Shown here: in pieces, positions 19,503 to 36,502 of the stretch
How positions within the stretch are numbered: position 1 is the stretch's first letter
How the letters are laid out: each line of letters starts with the position of its first letter
Assembly: GCF_000371785.1 (NCBI RefSeq)
Contig: NZ_AQUI01000002.1
Location: 2,335,276 to 2,399,275, forward strand
Length of the DNA stretch: 64,000 nucleotides
Source: Actinopolyspora halophila DSM 43834
Lineage (GTDB): Bacteria > Actinomycetota > Actinomycetes > Mycobacteriales > Pseudonocardiaceae
Reading direction: 5' to 3'
Made by a program: the position numbers and the translations under genes
The notes under the pieces: generated by a model
Told to the model about the DNA's origin: nothing
Database searches by the model: none
The model's input: only the letters and a program-made list of their open reading frames with translations

Positions 19503-19919
19503 TCAGTTGACGGGGCCCGTGTATTTCTCACCGGGACCCTGCCCCGGTGGGTCCGGTTCCGCCGATGCCTCCCTGAAGGCCCGCTGCAGCGTTTGCAGAC
19601 CGTCCCGCATCGCTCCCGCGTGGGGACCGAGGTACTCGACGGAAGAGGTGATCAGTCCGGCCAGTGCGGTTATCAGCCGACGGGCCTCGTCCAGATCGCG
19701 CACGGGGGCCGTGTCGGGATCCTCCTCGGCCAGCCCCAGTTTCTCCGCCGCCGCCGACATCAGCATCACGGCCGATCGGCTGATTATCTCCACGCTTGGA
19801 ACACTGTCCAGGTCACGGACGTTGTCCGTAGTACCCGCGGTGTCGGGGTGCTGCCCGTACTCACTGTCGTCCGTTCGTCCGGTGGACCCGGGGGACTCGG
19901 TTGGCTGCGGCTCGGTCAC
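19503..19919 (-). CDS. DUF1844 domain protein
   Basis: A small acidic protein of 138 residues. The N-terminal 45 residues are low-complexity and polar; the rest is a DUF1844 domain (SRSAVMLMSAAAEKLGLAE, DLDEARRLITALAGLITSS). No biochemical function is established for this family. GTG at 19919 is chosen because conserved sequence does not extend upstream and the infC control region begins there; the ribosome binding site is weak. Divergent from infC, a position this family commonly occupies in actinobacteria. The spacer 19356-19502 behind it shows no gene. Confidence 0.75.
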   Translation of the reverse strand: MTEPQPTESPGSTGRTDDSEYGQHPDTAGTTDNVRDLDSVPSVEIISRSAVMLMSAAAEKLGLAEEDPDTAPVRDLDEARRLITALAGLITSSVEYLGPHAGAMRDGLQTLQRAFREASAEPDPPGQGPGEKYTGPVN

Positions 19920-19925
19920 GCCTGT

Positions 19926-20197
19926 TACTGTTGCATGCGCGCAACGCCCCCGAACCTCGGGGGCGTAAAAGTGGAGCCCCGCTCCCACCCGCGTGGCTGA
20001 TTCGCAGGCTGCCGGGTCCCGATCCCGCCACGGACGCTGTCCGACGGTGGATTGAAACGGTATTGCCATACCGGTTCGATCGGTTGGAGTAAGAGGGTCC
20101 CGTCAGGTCTGCAGGCCTATGGGACGGCTGCATTGCTCTAGGGGCGAGCTTCACGCCGCGGTGCAGCATAGAAACGCCATCGAACCGAGGAGGCCCC
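19926..20197 (+). promoter_or_regulatory. infC promoter and structured mRNA leader
   Basis: TACTGT (19926-19931) can serve as the -10 and TTGGCT (19901-19906) as a loose -35. The predicted transcript then starts almost directly with a perfect 10-bp hairpin, ACGCCCCCGA-acc-TCGGGGGCGT (19944-19966). A second 10-bp stem, GCTGCATTGC with GCGGTGCAGC (20127-20136 / 20157-20166, two G.U pairs), lies just before the GAGGAGG site (20187-20193). No reading frame is supported. A leader of this size in front of infC-rpmI-rplT suggests autogenous control, known in other bacteria through L20 or IF3. Confidence 0.5.
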
Positions 20198-20743
20198 ATC
20201 AGCTCCGAGACGCGCATCAACGACCGTATCCGTGTGCCAGAGGTCCGTTTGGTCGGACCGAACGGGGAACAGGTCGGCATCGTCCGTATCGAGGACGCAC
20301 TTCGGTTGGCCGAGGAAGCGGAGTTGGATCTCGTCGAGGTCGCTCCCCAGGCTCGCCCGCCGGTGTGCAAACTCATGGACTACGGCAAGTTCAAGTACGA
20401 GAGTGCGCAGAAGGCTCGCGAATCACGCCGTAATCAGCAACAGACCGTCATCAAGGAGCAGAAGCTCCGTCCGAAGATCGATCCGCACGACTACGAGACC
20501 AAGAAGGGTCACGTTTCGCGCTTTCTCGGTCAGGGGCACAAGGTCAAGGTGACGATCATGTTCCGCGGCCGTGAGCAGTCGCGCCCCGAGCTGGGGTTCC
20601 GGTTGTTGGAGCGGCTGGCCGACGATGTCGCCGAACAGGGGTTCATCGAGGCCAAACCCAAGCAGGACGGCCGCAACATGACCATGGTGCTGGCGCCGCA
20701 CAAGACCGGTAAGGGCAACAAGACCAAGGCGAACGCGTCATAA
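20198..20743 (+). CDS. infC: Translation initiation factor IF-3, initiated at ATC
   Basis: A 181-residue IF-3, which binds the 30S subunit, blocks 50S joining and enforces start-codon and initiator-tRNA selection. The N-domain ([22 protein letters not shown]), linker ([21 protein letters not shown]) and C-domain ([18 protein letters not shown]) are intact. The family begins about ten residues before RIRVPEVRL, which places the start at the ATC codon 20198-20200 with GAGGAGG four bases upstream. No ATG, GTG or TTG lies in frame near that point; the first GTG (20234) would remove conserved sequence. A non-AUG start is known for infC in E. coli (AUU) and underlies autoregulation, since IF-3 itself disfavours such codons. 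Confidence 0.95.
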   Translation: MSSETRINDRIRVPEVRLVGPNGEQVGIVRIEDALRLAEEAELDLVEVAPQARPPVCKLMDYGKFKYESAQKARESRRNQQQTVIKEQKLRPKIDPHDYETKKGHVSRFLGQGHKVKVTIMFRGREQSRPELGFRLLERLADDVAEQGFIEAKPKQDGRNMTMVLAPHKTGKGNKTKANAS

Positions 20744-20795
20744 CCGTCTAGCGGAATCGGGATCGACAGCGGCCGTCCATCCGGTCGTAACTTCA

Positions 20796-20845
20796 CCCGG
20801 AACGCAAGCCGGGCGGGATTCCCTGTTGGGGTTCTGCCCGGCGTT
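20796..20845 (+). promoter_or_regulatory. Hairpin in the infC-rpmI spacer
   Basis: GCCGGGC (20808-20814) pairs with GCCCGGC (20836-20842), and the flanking GAAC/GTTC extends the stem after a small bulge. It lies 24 bases before rpmI and may be an attenuator or L20/L35 regulatory structure; function is inferred only from position. Confidence 0.35.
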
Positions 20846-20865
20846 CGCACGAAAAGAGGACGAAA

Positions 20866-21060
20866 ATGCCGAAGAACAAGTCGCACAGCGGCACTTCCAA
20901 GCGGTTCAAGGTCACCGGCTCGGGCAAGCTGCGTCACGAGCGTGCCGGTCGTAGGCACATCCTGGAGAAGAAGTCCAGCAAGCTGAAGCGTCGGCTGAAG
21001 GGCACCGCCGAGGTCTCCCCCAACGACAAGAGGCAGGTCAACAAGATGCTGGGGCGCTGA
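20866..21060 (+). CDS. rpmI: 50S ribosomal protein L35
   Basis: A 64-residue basic ribosomal protein of the large subunit. [40 protein letters not shown] and [10 protein letters not shown] are the conserved blocks. The ATG at 20866 follows AAAAGAGGACGAAA. It is the middle gene of the universal infC-rpmI-rplT operon, 122 bases after infC and 112 before rplT. Confidence 0.98.
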   Translation: MPKNKSHSGTSKRFKVTGSGKLRHERAGRRHILEKKSSKLKRRLKGTAEVSPNDKRQVNKMLGR

Positions 21061-21172
21061 AGCCGCCACGTCTTCGCCGGCGGGCGCGGGCAGCCGCGCC
21101 GTCCGGAACGAGTGACAGCCTTATCCGCCGGGGCGGAGGTCCGCCCCCAATACGATCGACAGGACGAAACCA

Positions 21173-21541
21173 ATGGCACGCGTCAAGCGAGCGGTGAACT
21201 CTCAGAAGAAGCGTCGGAAGGTTCTCGAGTCGGCGAAGGGTTACCGCGGACAGCGTTCTCGGCTCTACCGCAAGGCGAAGGAGCAGATGCTGCATTCGCA
21301 GGTCTACTCCTACCGCGACCGCCGTGCGCGCAAGGGTGACTTCCGCAAGCTGTGGATCATGCGTATCAACGCCGCCAGCAGGCAGAACGGTCTCAGCTAC
21401 AACAAGTTCATGCAGGGCCTGAAGGCCGCCGAGGTCGATGTCGACCGCAAGATGCTCGCCGAGATGGCGGTCAACGATCCGCAGGCGTTCACCGCGCTGT
21501 GTGACAAGGCCCGCGGCAGCCTGCCGGAAGGCGCGGCCTGA
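21173..21541 (+). CDS. rplT: 50S ribosomal protein L20
   Basis: A 122-residue large-subunit protein that binds 23S rRNA domain II early in assembly. Recognisable by [37 protein letters not shown] and [18 protein letters not shown]. In several bacteria L20 also represses its own operon by binding the mRNA leader; the hairpin before rpmI and the infC leader are candidate sites here. ATG at 21173. Confidence 0.98.
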   Translation: MARVKRAVNSQKKRRKVLESAKGYRGQRSRLYRKAKEQMLHSQVYSYRDRRARKGDFRKLWIMRINAASRQNGLSYNKFMQGLKAAEVDVDRKMLAEMAVNDPQAFTALCDKARGSLPEGAA

Positions 21542-21573
21542 TTTCGGCTCGACCGAGCGCCCGGCGTAGCGAC

Positions 21574-22452
21574 GTGATGAGCGAGGAGGAAATGGCGCGC
21601 CCCGGAACCGTGGAGACTCCGTTGACGGAGCGCTCCTCGAGGGTGAGCGCCGCCCGTAAGCTCACACGTCGTGCCGGGCGTGAGCGCGCCGGGATGTTCC
21701 TCGCCGAAGGTGCGATGGCCGTGACCGAGGCCCTGGGTGCCTTGTCGGGGCAACATCCCTCCGGAGGCACTCCCACCGAAGTGCGGGAGGTCTTCGCCAC
21801 GCCCGAGGGGTTGCGGCGTTCCCCGGAGGTCGCCGATCGCTGTGCCGCGATGGGAGTGGCGCTGCGCATCGTGACGGAACGGGCCGCCGCCACACTCTCC
21901 GAGACGGTGACCCCGCAGGGTCTGGTCGCCGTGTGCGGTCTGCCGCACCCCTCGATGGACGATGTCCTGGCTGCTCGCCCCGGACTGCTCGCCGTGCTGT
22001 CCGACGTCGCCGACCCGGGAAACGCCGGCACGGTCGTGCGCGTCGCCGACGCCGCGGGAGCCGGAGCGGTGCTGTTCGCGGGGGACACCGTCGATCCCTA
22101 CAACGGGAAGGCGGTCCGGGCCTCGACCGGCAGCGTTTTCCACCTCCCGCTGATTCGGGAGCGCGATGTGAGCGCCGTGTTCGCGGCCTGTCGAGACGCG
22201 GGCATGAAACTGATCGGTGCGGAGGGTGAGGCGGAGGAGGATCTGCACACCGCCGAAGCTCGGGGACGCCTGGACGGATCGACCGCATGGGTTTTCGGTA
22301 GCGAGGCCCACGGACTCGGGGAGCGCTCCGCGGAGTTGGATCACGCTCTGCGCGTGCCGATCTACGGTCGTGCGGAGAGTCTCAATCTGGCCACGGCCGC
22401 GGCGGTCTGCCTGTACACCTCGGCGCGTCGCGTCCGTCCGCGTGAGGCGTGA
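21574..22452 (+). CDS. SpoU/TrmH-family RNA 2'-O-ribose methyltransferase
   Basis: A 292-residue SPOUT methyltransferase. The N-terminal substrate-binding part (SRVSAARKLTRRAGRERAG, FLAEG) precedes the trefoil-knot domain with motif 1 SDVADPGNAGTVVRVADAAG, motif 2 VFGSEAHGLGE and motif 3 IYGRAESLNLATAAAVCLY. These bind S-adenosylmethionine and methylate a ribose in rRNA (TsnR/RlmB type) or tRNA; its position after rplT favours 23S rRNA. The start is uncertain: ATG 21574 lacks a ribosome binding site, while ATG 21592 follows GAGGAGG very closely. Confidence 0.9.
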   Translation: MMSEEEMARPGTVETPLTERSSRVSAARKLTRRAGRERAGMFLAEGAMAVTEALGALSGQHPSGGTPTEVREVFATPEGLRRSPEVADRCAAMGVALRIVTERAAATLSETVTPQGLVAVCGLPHPSMDDVLAARPGLLAVLSDVADPGNAGTVVRVADAAGAGAVLFAGDTVDPYNGKAVRASTGSVFHLPLIRERDVSAVFAACRDAGMKLIGAEGEAEEDLHTAEARGRLDGSTAWVFGSEAHGLGERSAELDHALRVPIYGRAESLNLATAAAVCLYTSARRVRPREA

Positions 22453-22500
22453 CGCAGCCGCGGGGGTCCGCCGTCTCACCGTGATCGAACTCGCTCGTGA

Positions 22501-23685
<1,185 letters not shown>

Positions 23686-23757
23686 GTCCGGCCGGTGGAC
23701 CGGGCGTTCATCGGTACTTCTGACTCCCACCATGATCGAGAGAAGGGCTGCGATCCA

Positions 23758-26250
23758 GTGCGGATTCCGGTTTCCTGGCTGGCCGAGCATCTTGAGTTGT
23801 CCGAGGAAACGAGCGCGGATACCTTGGCCGAGGCGTTCGTGCGCATCGGGATGGAAGTGGAAGAGGTCACTCACCTCACTCCGATCACCGGCCCTCTCGT
23901 CGTGGGACGGGTCGCCGAGGTCGAAGAGCTGACCGGTTTCAAAAAACCCGTTCGCTACTGCCAGGTCGAGGTCGGAGAGTCCGAGACGGGCGAGGAGCGG
24001 ATCCGGGGCATCGTGTGCGGTGCCACCAATTTCAGCGCGGGCTCGTTGGTCGTGGTGGCGCTGCCCGGAGCGGTGCTTCCGGGAGACTTCGAGATCACCG
24101 AGCGCAAGACTTACGGCCGGGTCAGCGAGGGCATGATCTGCTCGGCCCGCGAACTGGGGATCGGTGAGGACCACGACGGCATTCTGGTGCTGCCCCCGGG
24201 AGCTGCCGATCCGGGAAGCGACGCGGGTGAGATCGTCGGTCTGGACGACTCGGTCATCGAGCTGTCGATCACCCCGGACAGGGGGTACTGCTTCTCGGTT
24301 CGCGGCCTGGCCCGTGAGCTGTCCAACGCTTTGGACGTGCCTTTCGGGGATCCGGCCAACCGTTCGATCCCGGATGACGACCGTCCCTCGCGGGTCGTGC
24401 GCATCGAGGACGAGACCGCTTGCTCCCGGTTCGTGTTCCGCCGGTTGACCGGTGTCGACCCCGCAGCCCCCACACCCTGGTGGATGCAGCGGAGGCTCGC
24501 CCTGGCCGGGATCCGTTCGATCTCGTTGCCCGTGGACGTGACCAACTACGTCATGCTGGAGTTCGGCCAGCCGCTGCACGCCTGGGACGCGGCCAAGGTG
24601 TCCGGGGACGTGGTGGTGCGGCGGGCCGCCGCGGGCGAGCCCCTGACCACGCTGGACGATGTGCGGCGCGAGTTGGACCCGGACGACATCGTGATCTGCG
24701 ACGATTCCGGGCCGGTGTCGCTGGCCGGTGTCATGGGCGGGGCCAGCACCGAGATCGGCAGGGACAGCAACGACGTCCTGCTGGAGGCGGCCAACTGGGA
24801 CGCCGCGAGCATCACGCGCATGATCCGCAGGCACCGTCTTCCCAGCGAGGCGGGGAAGAGGTTCGAGCGCGGTGTGGATCCCGCGGTCGCCGCGGTCGCC
24901 GCCGAACGTGCGGCTCGGCTGCTCGTCGAGTACGGCGAGGCGACGATCAGCGCGGGCCGTACGGATGTCGGTGAGCCGACCGCGCCCGCTCCGGTGACGA
25001 TGCCACTCGCGCTGCCGGACAGGATCGCGGGCGTGCGGTACGAACGCGGGGTCACCGTGCAGCGGTTGACCCAGATCGGGTGCCGGATCGAGGTGGGGAC
25101 CTCCGCGGACGGGGTCGGTGTGGTGACGGCGACTCCGCCGAGCTGGCGTCCTGATCTGTCCCAGCCCGCCGATCTGGTCGAGGAGGTGCTGCGCCTGGAG
25201 GGGTATCACACGATTCCCTCGGTGGTGCCCGCCGCTCCGGCCGGGGACGGTCTCGACGCGGCGCAGCTGCGCCAACGCGCGGTTTCTCGTGCGCTGGCGC
25301 ACGACGGTTATGTCGAAGTGCTGCCCTTCCCGTTCACGGGAGAGGACACTCTCGACGCCTTCGGGCTGGAGGACAGCGATCCCAGGCGCAACGCGCTGCG
25401 CGCGGCCAACGCTCTCGAAGCGGACCGCTCCCTGATCAGCACCACCCTGCTGCCGGGGCTGCTGGACTCGTTGCAGCGCAATCTGTCCCGTGGTCGACGC
25501 GATCTCGCCTTGTTCCACATCGGCCAGGTGGTGTTGCCGGAGAAGGAGCAGCGGGCCGTTCCGGAACTGGGTGTGCAAACCCGGCCCTCCGAGGAAAGCC
25601 TGGCGGAACTGCGCTCCGCGATGCCGGCACAGCCGAAGCACGTCGGGGCGGTGCTCGTCGGGCAGCGGGAACGTTCCGGTTGGTGGGGGTCCGGACGCGC
25701 GGCAGGCTGGGCCGACGCCGTGCAGGCCGCGCGGCTGGTCGCGGACACGGTCGGGGTCTCCCTGGGCGTTTCCGCCGGGGAGAACCCGCCGTGGCACCCG
25801 GGGCGTTGTGCCGAGCTCACGGTGGGTGACACCGTGGTCGGCCACGCCGGGGAGCTGCACCCGAAGGTGATCGAGGCTCTCGAGCTGCCGAAGCGCACCT
25901 GCGCGATGGAGCTCGACCTGGACGCGTTGCCGTTGACCGAGCGCAGGCCGGCTCCGGTGGTCTCGTCCTACCCGCCGGTCCGGCTCGATCTCGCTCTGGT
26001 GGTCGATGAGGGGGTTCCCGCCGCGGAGCTCGCCGAGTCCCTGCGGACGGGCGGTGGCGATCTCGTCGAGGAGATCCGGCTGTTCGACGTCTTCACGGGG
26101 GAGCAGCTCGGTGCGGGCAAGAAGTCGTTGGCCTTCGCGCTGCAGCTGCGTGCTTCGGATCGCACGTTGACGCAGCAGGAGGCGACCGAGGTCAGGGACG
26201 CCGCTCTCGCCGCGGCGAACGAGCGCTTCGGGGCCACGTTGCGGGGGTGA
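23758..26250 (+). CDS. pheT: Phenylalanyl-tRNA synthetase beta subunit
   Basis: An 830-residue beta subunit with an N-terminal tRNA-binding domain (VVGRVAEVEELTGFKKPVRYCQVEVG), the B3/B4 editing domain that removes mischarged tyrosine (LPVDVTNYVMLEFGQPLHAWD), the B5 domain, the catalytic-like domain (PSWRPDLSQPADLVEEVLRLEGY) and the C-terminal ferredoxin-fold anticodon-binding domain (SSYPPVRLDLALVVDE). The GTG at 23758 begins the conserved VRIPVSWL with AGAAGGG 11 bases upstream. A strong intrinsic terminator follows the stop. Confidence 0.98.
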   Translation: MRIPVSWLAEHLELSEETSADTLAEAFVRIGMEVEEVTHLTPITGPLVVGRVAEVEELTGFKKPVRYCQVEVGESETGEERIRGIVCGATNFSAGSLVVVALPGAVLPGDFEITERKTYGRVSEGMICSARELGIGEDHDGILVLPPGAADPGSDAGEIVGLDDSVIELSITPDRGYCFSVRGLARELSNALDVPFGDPANRSIPDDDRPSRVVRIEDETACSRFVFRRLTGVDPAAPTPWWMQRRLALAGIRSISLPVDVTNYVMLEFGQPLHAWDAAKVSGDVVVRRAAAGEPLTTLDDVRRELDPDDIVICDDSGPVSLAGVMGGASTEIGRDSNDVLLEAANWDAASITRMIRRHRLPSEAGKRFERGVDPAVAAVAAERAARLLVEYGEATISAGRTDVGEPTAPAPVTMPLALPDRIAGVRYERGVTVQRLTQIGCRIEVGTSADGVGVVTATPPSWRPDLSQPADLVEEVLRLEGYHTIPSVVPAAPAGDGLDAAQLRQRAVSRALAHDGYVEVLPFPFTGEDTLDAFGLEDSDPRRNALRAANALEADRSLISTTLLPGLLDSLQRNLSRGRRDLALFHIGQVVLPEKEQRAVPELGVQTRPSEESLAELRSAMPAQPKHVGAVLVGQRERSGWWGSGRAAGWADAVQAARLVADTVGVSLGVSAGENPPWHPGRCAELTVGDTVVGHAGELHPKVIEALELPKRTCAMELDLDALPLTERRPAPVVSSYPPVRLDLALVVDEGVPAAELAESLRTGGGDLVEEIRLFDVFTGEQLGAGKKSLAFALQLRASDRTLTQQEATEVRDAALAAANERFGATLRG

Positions 26251-26277
26251 CCGCTCCCGCCGCGCAGTGGAGACATT

Positions 26278-26318
26278 CGGGTGATCGGTCCGGCAGCGGA
26301 CCGGTCACCCGATTTTTT
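26278..26318 (+). terminator. Intrinsic terminator of pheST
   Basis: CGGGTGATCGGTCCG (26278-26292) pairs with CGGACCGGTCACCCG (26297-26311) over 15 bp with one G.U pair, followed by GA and six T (26313-26318). It is the only classical stem-plus-T-tract terminator I find in the window. The remaining bases to argC (26319-26500) show no gene. Confidence 0.9.
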
Positions 26319-26502
26319 CGTCCGGGCCGGAAACGTTCGGGGGAGTGGTTCGACGAACCGGCGGGAGATTCACGTCGCGGTGTGCGGTGCGTCCGGCTCG
26401 CGCTCCGGAGCACCTGGACCGAATCCCCGGGGCCGGTGAGTCCTTCTGCCGGGTTGCCTCGGGAAACCTCCGTGGAGTAACGCGAGTAACTGTCGAAAAC
26501 GC

Positions 26503-27964
<1,462 letters not shown>

Positions 27965-27968
<4 letters not shown>

Positions 27969-29185
27969 GCACTCACGACGAGATCGGCGGTACCGCCCCC
28001 GGCGCGGGGCAACACGCGCTACGAGGGGGGGTGACCGGACCCGGTGGATTCCGGGCCGCCGGTGTGGCCGCGGGAATAAAGCAGGGCTCTGCGGCGGACC
28101 TCGCCCTGGTGGTCAACGACGGCCCCCGCGGGGAGGCCGCCGGGTTGTTCACCACGAACAAGGTGAAAGCGGCCCCGGTCCTCTGGTCCGAACAGGTGCT
28201 GCGCGAGCGGCGGCTGCGCGCGGTGGTGCTCAATTCCGGAGGCGCGAACGCGTGCACGGGGCCGGAAGGATTCCAGGACACCCATGCCACGGCGGAGAAG
28301 GTCGCCGAGGAGCTCGGTATCGGGGCCATCGACGTGGCCGTGTGCTCCACCGGTCTCATCGGGCAGCGGTTACCCGTGGAGGCCGTGCGAAGCGGTGTGT
28401 CGACCGCCGCTTCCGAACTCGCCGATTCGGAACGTGCGGCCACCGCCGCGGCCACCGCCGTGCTGACCACCGACACGCGCCCCAAGCAGGCTTTCCGCGA
28501 GCACGGCACGGGCTTCTCCGTCGGTGGGATGGTCAAGGGAGCCGGGATGATCGCCCCGAACCTGGCGACGATGCTGGCCGTGGTGACGACCGACGCCGTT
28601 GTCGACGGTGACACGCTGAACGCGGCGTTGCGGCAGGCCGCAGGTTCGACTTTCGAACGGTTGGACGTCGACGGGGGGACCTCCACCAACGACACGGTGC
28701 TGCTGCTCTCCTCCGGAGCCTCCGGCGTCGCTCCCGAAGCCGGGGAACTCGCCGAACTGCTCACCGCGACGTGCGACGATCTGGTCCGTCAGCTGCAGTA
28801 CGACGCCGAGGGAGCCACGAAGGCGGTCGACATCACGGTGCGCGGAGCTCTGCGGGAGTCCGACGCCGTTCACCTCGCGCGGCTGGTCGCCGAGGACAAC
28901 CTGGTCTGCACCGCGTTGTTCGGATCGGATCCGAACTGGGGGCGCATCGCCATGGCGGTGGGGCGTTCCGACGTCGAGATGGACGCGCACCGCATGGAGA
29001 TCGCCGCGAACGGGGTGACGCTGTACTCGGAGGGCGTCCCGGTGGTCGACCGGAGCGGGGTCGACCTGTCCGGCCGCGAGATCGAGATCGTGATCGACCT
29101 CGGGCTCGGTGACCACGAAACGACCGTGCTCACCACCGATCTGTCCCACGGATACGTCGAAGAGAACAGCGCCTACTCCTCATGA
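27965..29185 (+). CDS. argJ: Bifunctional ornithine acetyltransferase / N-acetylglutamate synthase
   Basis: A 406-residue ArgJ that moves the acetyl group from N-acetylornithine to glutamate, recycling it in the arginine pathway. The autocleavage site that creates alpha and beta chains is the threonine in [17 protein letters not shown], and the glycine-rich block [15 protein letters not shown] precedes it. TTG start at 27965 overlaps the ACT gene stop. No separate argA is present here, so a bifunctional enzyme (also using acetyl-CoA) is likely but cannot be read from the sequence. Confidence 0.96.
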
Positions 29186-30104
29186 CCGAGACACGAGCCG
29201 ATGAGCGGTTGACCGACGCGGCCGGGAAAGCCGGTGTGCTCACCGAGGCGTTGCCGTGGCTGGAGCGTTTCCGCGGTACGACGGTGGTGGTCAAGTACGG
29301 CGGCAACGCGATGACCGACGAAACGCTCAAGCGGGCTTTCGCCGAGGACATGGTCTTTCTGCGCCTGGCGGGACTGCGACCGGTCATCGTGCACGGCGGT
29401 GGTCCGCAGATCACGAGCATGCTGGACAGGCTCGGTATGCAGGGGGAGTTCCGTGGCGGACTCCGCGTGACCTCTCCCGAGGTGATGGAAGTCGTCCGGA
29501 TGGTGCTGGTCGGACAGGTCGGCCGCGAACTCGTCGGCCTGATCAATCAGCACGGTCCGCACGCGGTGGGAATGTCCGGAGAGGACGCTCAGCTGTTCAC
29601 CGCGCGCAGACGCGACGCGGTGGTGGACGGCGAGCCGGTGGACATCGGTCTGGTCGGCGACGTCGACAGCGTCGACCCCACTGCCGTGCTCGACCTCATC
29701 GCGGCGGGCCGGATCCCCGTGATCTCCACCGTGGCCCCGGACGCCGACGGGGTGGTGCACAACGTGAACGCCGACACGGCCGCGGGAGCACTGGCCGCGG
29801 AGCTCGACGCGGAGAAGCTGGTGGTCCTCACCGACGTGGAAGGGCTCTACACCGACTGGCCGGACCGGAACTCGCTGGTTTCCAGCCTGGACACCCGGCG
29901 ACTGCGTTCCCTGCTGCCGACATTGGCCTCCGGGATGATCCCCAAGATGGAGGCCTGTCTCCAGGCGGTTTCCGGGGGAGTGCCGAGGGCGCACGTGATC
30001 GACGGCAGGCTGGCTCACTCGGTGCTGCTCGAGGTGTTCACGAGTGAGGGCATCGGAACCATGGTCGTTCCGCCAGAACCAGAACCAGGAAAGGACGAGA
30101 ACTG

Positions 30105-30105
<1 letters not shown>
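29182..30105 (+). CDS. argB: Acetylglutamate kinase
   Basis: A 307-residue amino-acid kinase that phosphorylates N-acetylglutamate, usually the arginine-inhibited step. Motifs: [10 protein letters not shown] for ATP phosphate, [10 protein letters not shown] for substrate, [29 protein letters not shown] for nucleotide. The N-terminal extension (about 15 residues ahead of [14 protein letters not shown]) is the helix associated with hexameric, arginine-sensitive enzymes, so feedback inhibition is likely. ATG overlaps the argJ stop (ATGA). Confidence 0.97.
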
Positions 30106-35536
<5,431 letters not shown>

Positions 35537-35624
35537 GCACCGTTGCGTTCTCTCGTCGTCCGTGTGGTCCCCGGGGCGTGGCCGGGGCGGGCGCGGTCTT
35601 CGCCGGCGCTGTTCGATTGCCCGG

Positions 35625-35637
35625 TAGTGTCTCCCCC
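35625..35637 (+). promoter_or_regulatory. Leaderless promoter (-10 TAGTGT) of the 3-methyladenine glycosylase gene
   Basis: TAGTGT (35625-35630) matches TANNNT and ends exactly seven bases before the GTG start; there is no ribosome binding site and no clear -35. This is the usual layout of actinobacterial leaderless genes. Confidence 0.55.
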
Positions 35638-36261
35638 GTGACTGATGTGACACGTTCCGAACTCGCGCAGGATCCCCTCCGCGTGGCGCGTTGCCTGCTC
35701 GGCAGCGAGTTGTGGTCGACCTCCCCCGAGGGAGAGGTAGGTGTGCGACTGGTCGAGGTGGAGGCGTATCGCGGAGGGGACGATCCCGCATCGCACTGTT
35801 ATCGGGGGCGTACCGCGCGCAACTCGGTCATGTTCGGTCCCGCCGGGCACCTGTACGTCTACTTCGTCTACGGGATGCACTTCTGCATCAACGTGGTCTG
35901 TTCGCAGGACGGTGTTCCGGGGGCCGTGCTCCTGCGGGCGGGGGAGGTCCTGAGTGGTTCCGCGCTGGCTCGCAATCGGCGTCCCGCCGTTCGCAAGGAC
36001 ACGGCACTGGCCAGCGGACCGGCCCGACTGGCCGGAGCGCTGGGGATCACCCGTGAGCACAACGGAACCGATCTCGTCGCCGCGGACTCCCCCCTGCGAC
36101 TGTTCCGCGGGGCGGGGGTGGATGACGAGGAGGTCCGCAGCGGTCCCAGAGTGGGTGTCTCCACCGCCACCGAACTTCCCTGGCGGTCCTGGGTGCACGG
36201 TTCGCCCGCGGTCAGCTCGTATCGGCGAGGCGGGCGGCGCCGGGAGCGGGACGGCGTCTGA
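35638..36261 (+). CDS. DNA-3-methyladenine glycosylase (AAG/Mpg family)
   Basis: A 207-residue base-excision-repair glycosylase that removes alkylated purines. The family core is complete: VRLVEVEAYRGGDDPASHCYRG with the catalytic glutamate, RTARNSVMFGPAGHLYVYFVYG, and LASGPARLAGALGI. GTG 35638 begins the conserved part; an upstream continuation of the frame is not conserved. Likely leaderless (separate promoter entry). It lies alone between argH and tyrS, as in several actinobacteria. Confidence 0.93.
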   Translation: MTDVTRSELAQDPLRVARCLLGSELWSTSPEGEVGVRLVEVEAYRGGDDPASHCYRGRTARNSVMFGPAGHLYVYFVYGMHFCINVVCSQDGVPGAVLLRAGEVLSGSALARNRRPAVRKDTALASGPARLAGALGITREHNGTDLVAADSPLRLFRGAGVDDEEVRSGPRVGVSTATELPWRSWVHGSPAVSSYRRGGRRRERDGV

Positions 36262-36415
36262 CCGGTGCTTTCCGGTCCGGTTGGCGTGGGTGGTTGCTGC
36301 GCTGAACCCTCCGCTGCCCCGTGAACGGGTGTCCCGGTACCGGCGAGCTGTCTGCACGACGTCGGGCCCGTGGGAGAGCGTGCTGCCCCTCCCCGGAAGG
36401 CCCCGTGGCGCTGCT
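36258..36415. repeat. Copy of the intergenic hairpin repeat (mpg-tyrS spacer)
   Basis: Starts over the TGA of the glycosylase gene with CTGACCGGTGCTTTCC (36258-36273), then the core block with CCCCGTGAACGG and GCACGACGTCGGGCCCGT. Both blocks recur in the spacers at 53.4, 54.3 and 56.6 kb. It includes CCGGTACCGG, a perfect palindrome that replaces the different hairpin sequences found at the same place in the other copies. Confidence 0.5.
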
Positions 36416-36502
36416 GCGGCGTTTCGACGGCCATGGTGTGAGTCTCCGCGTCGCCCGGGACCCGGCTGAGAACACGGCTCGGTGGTGAGCGAGACTGGAA
36501 GC

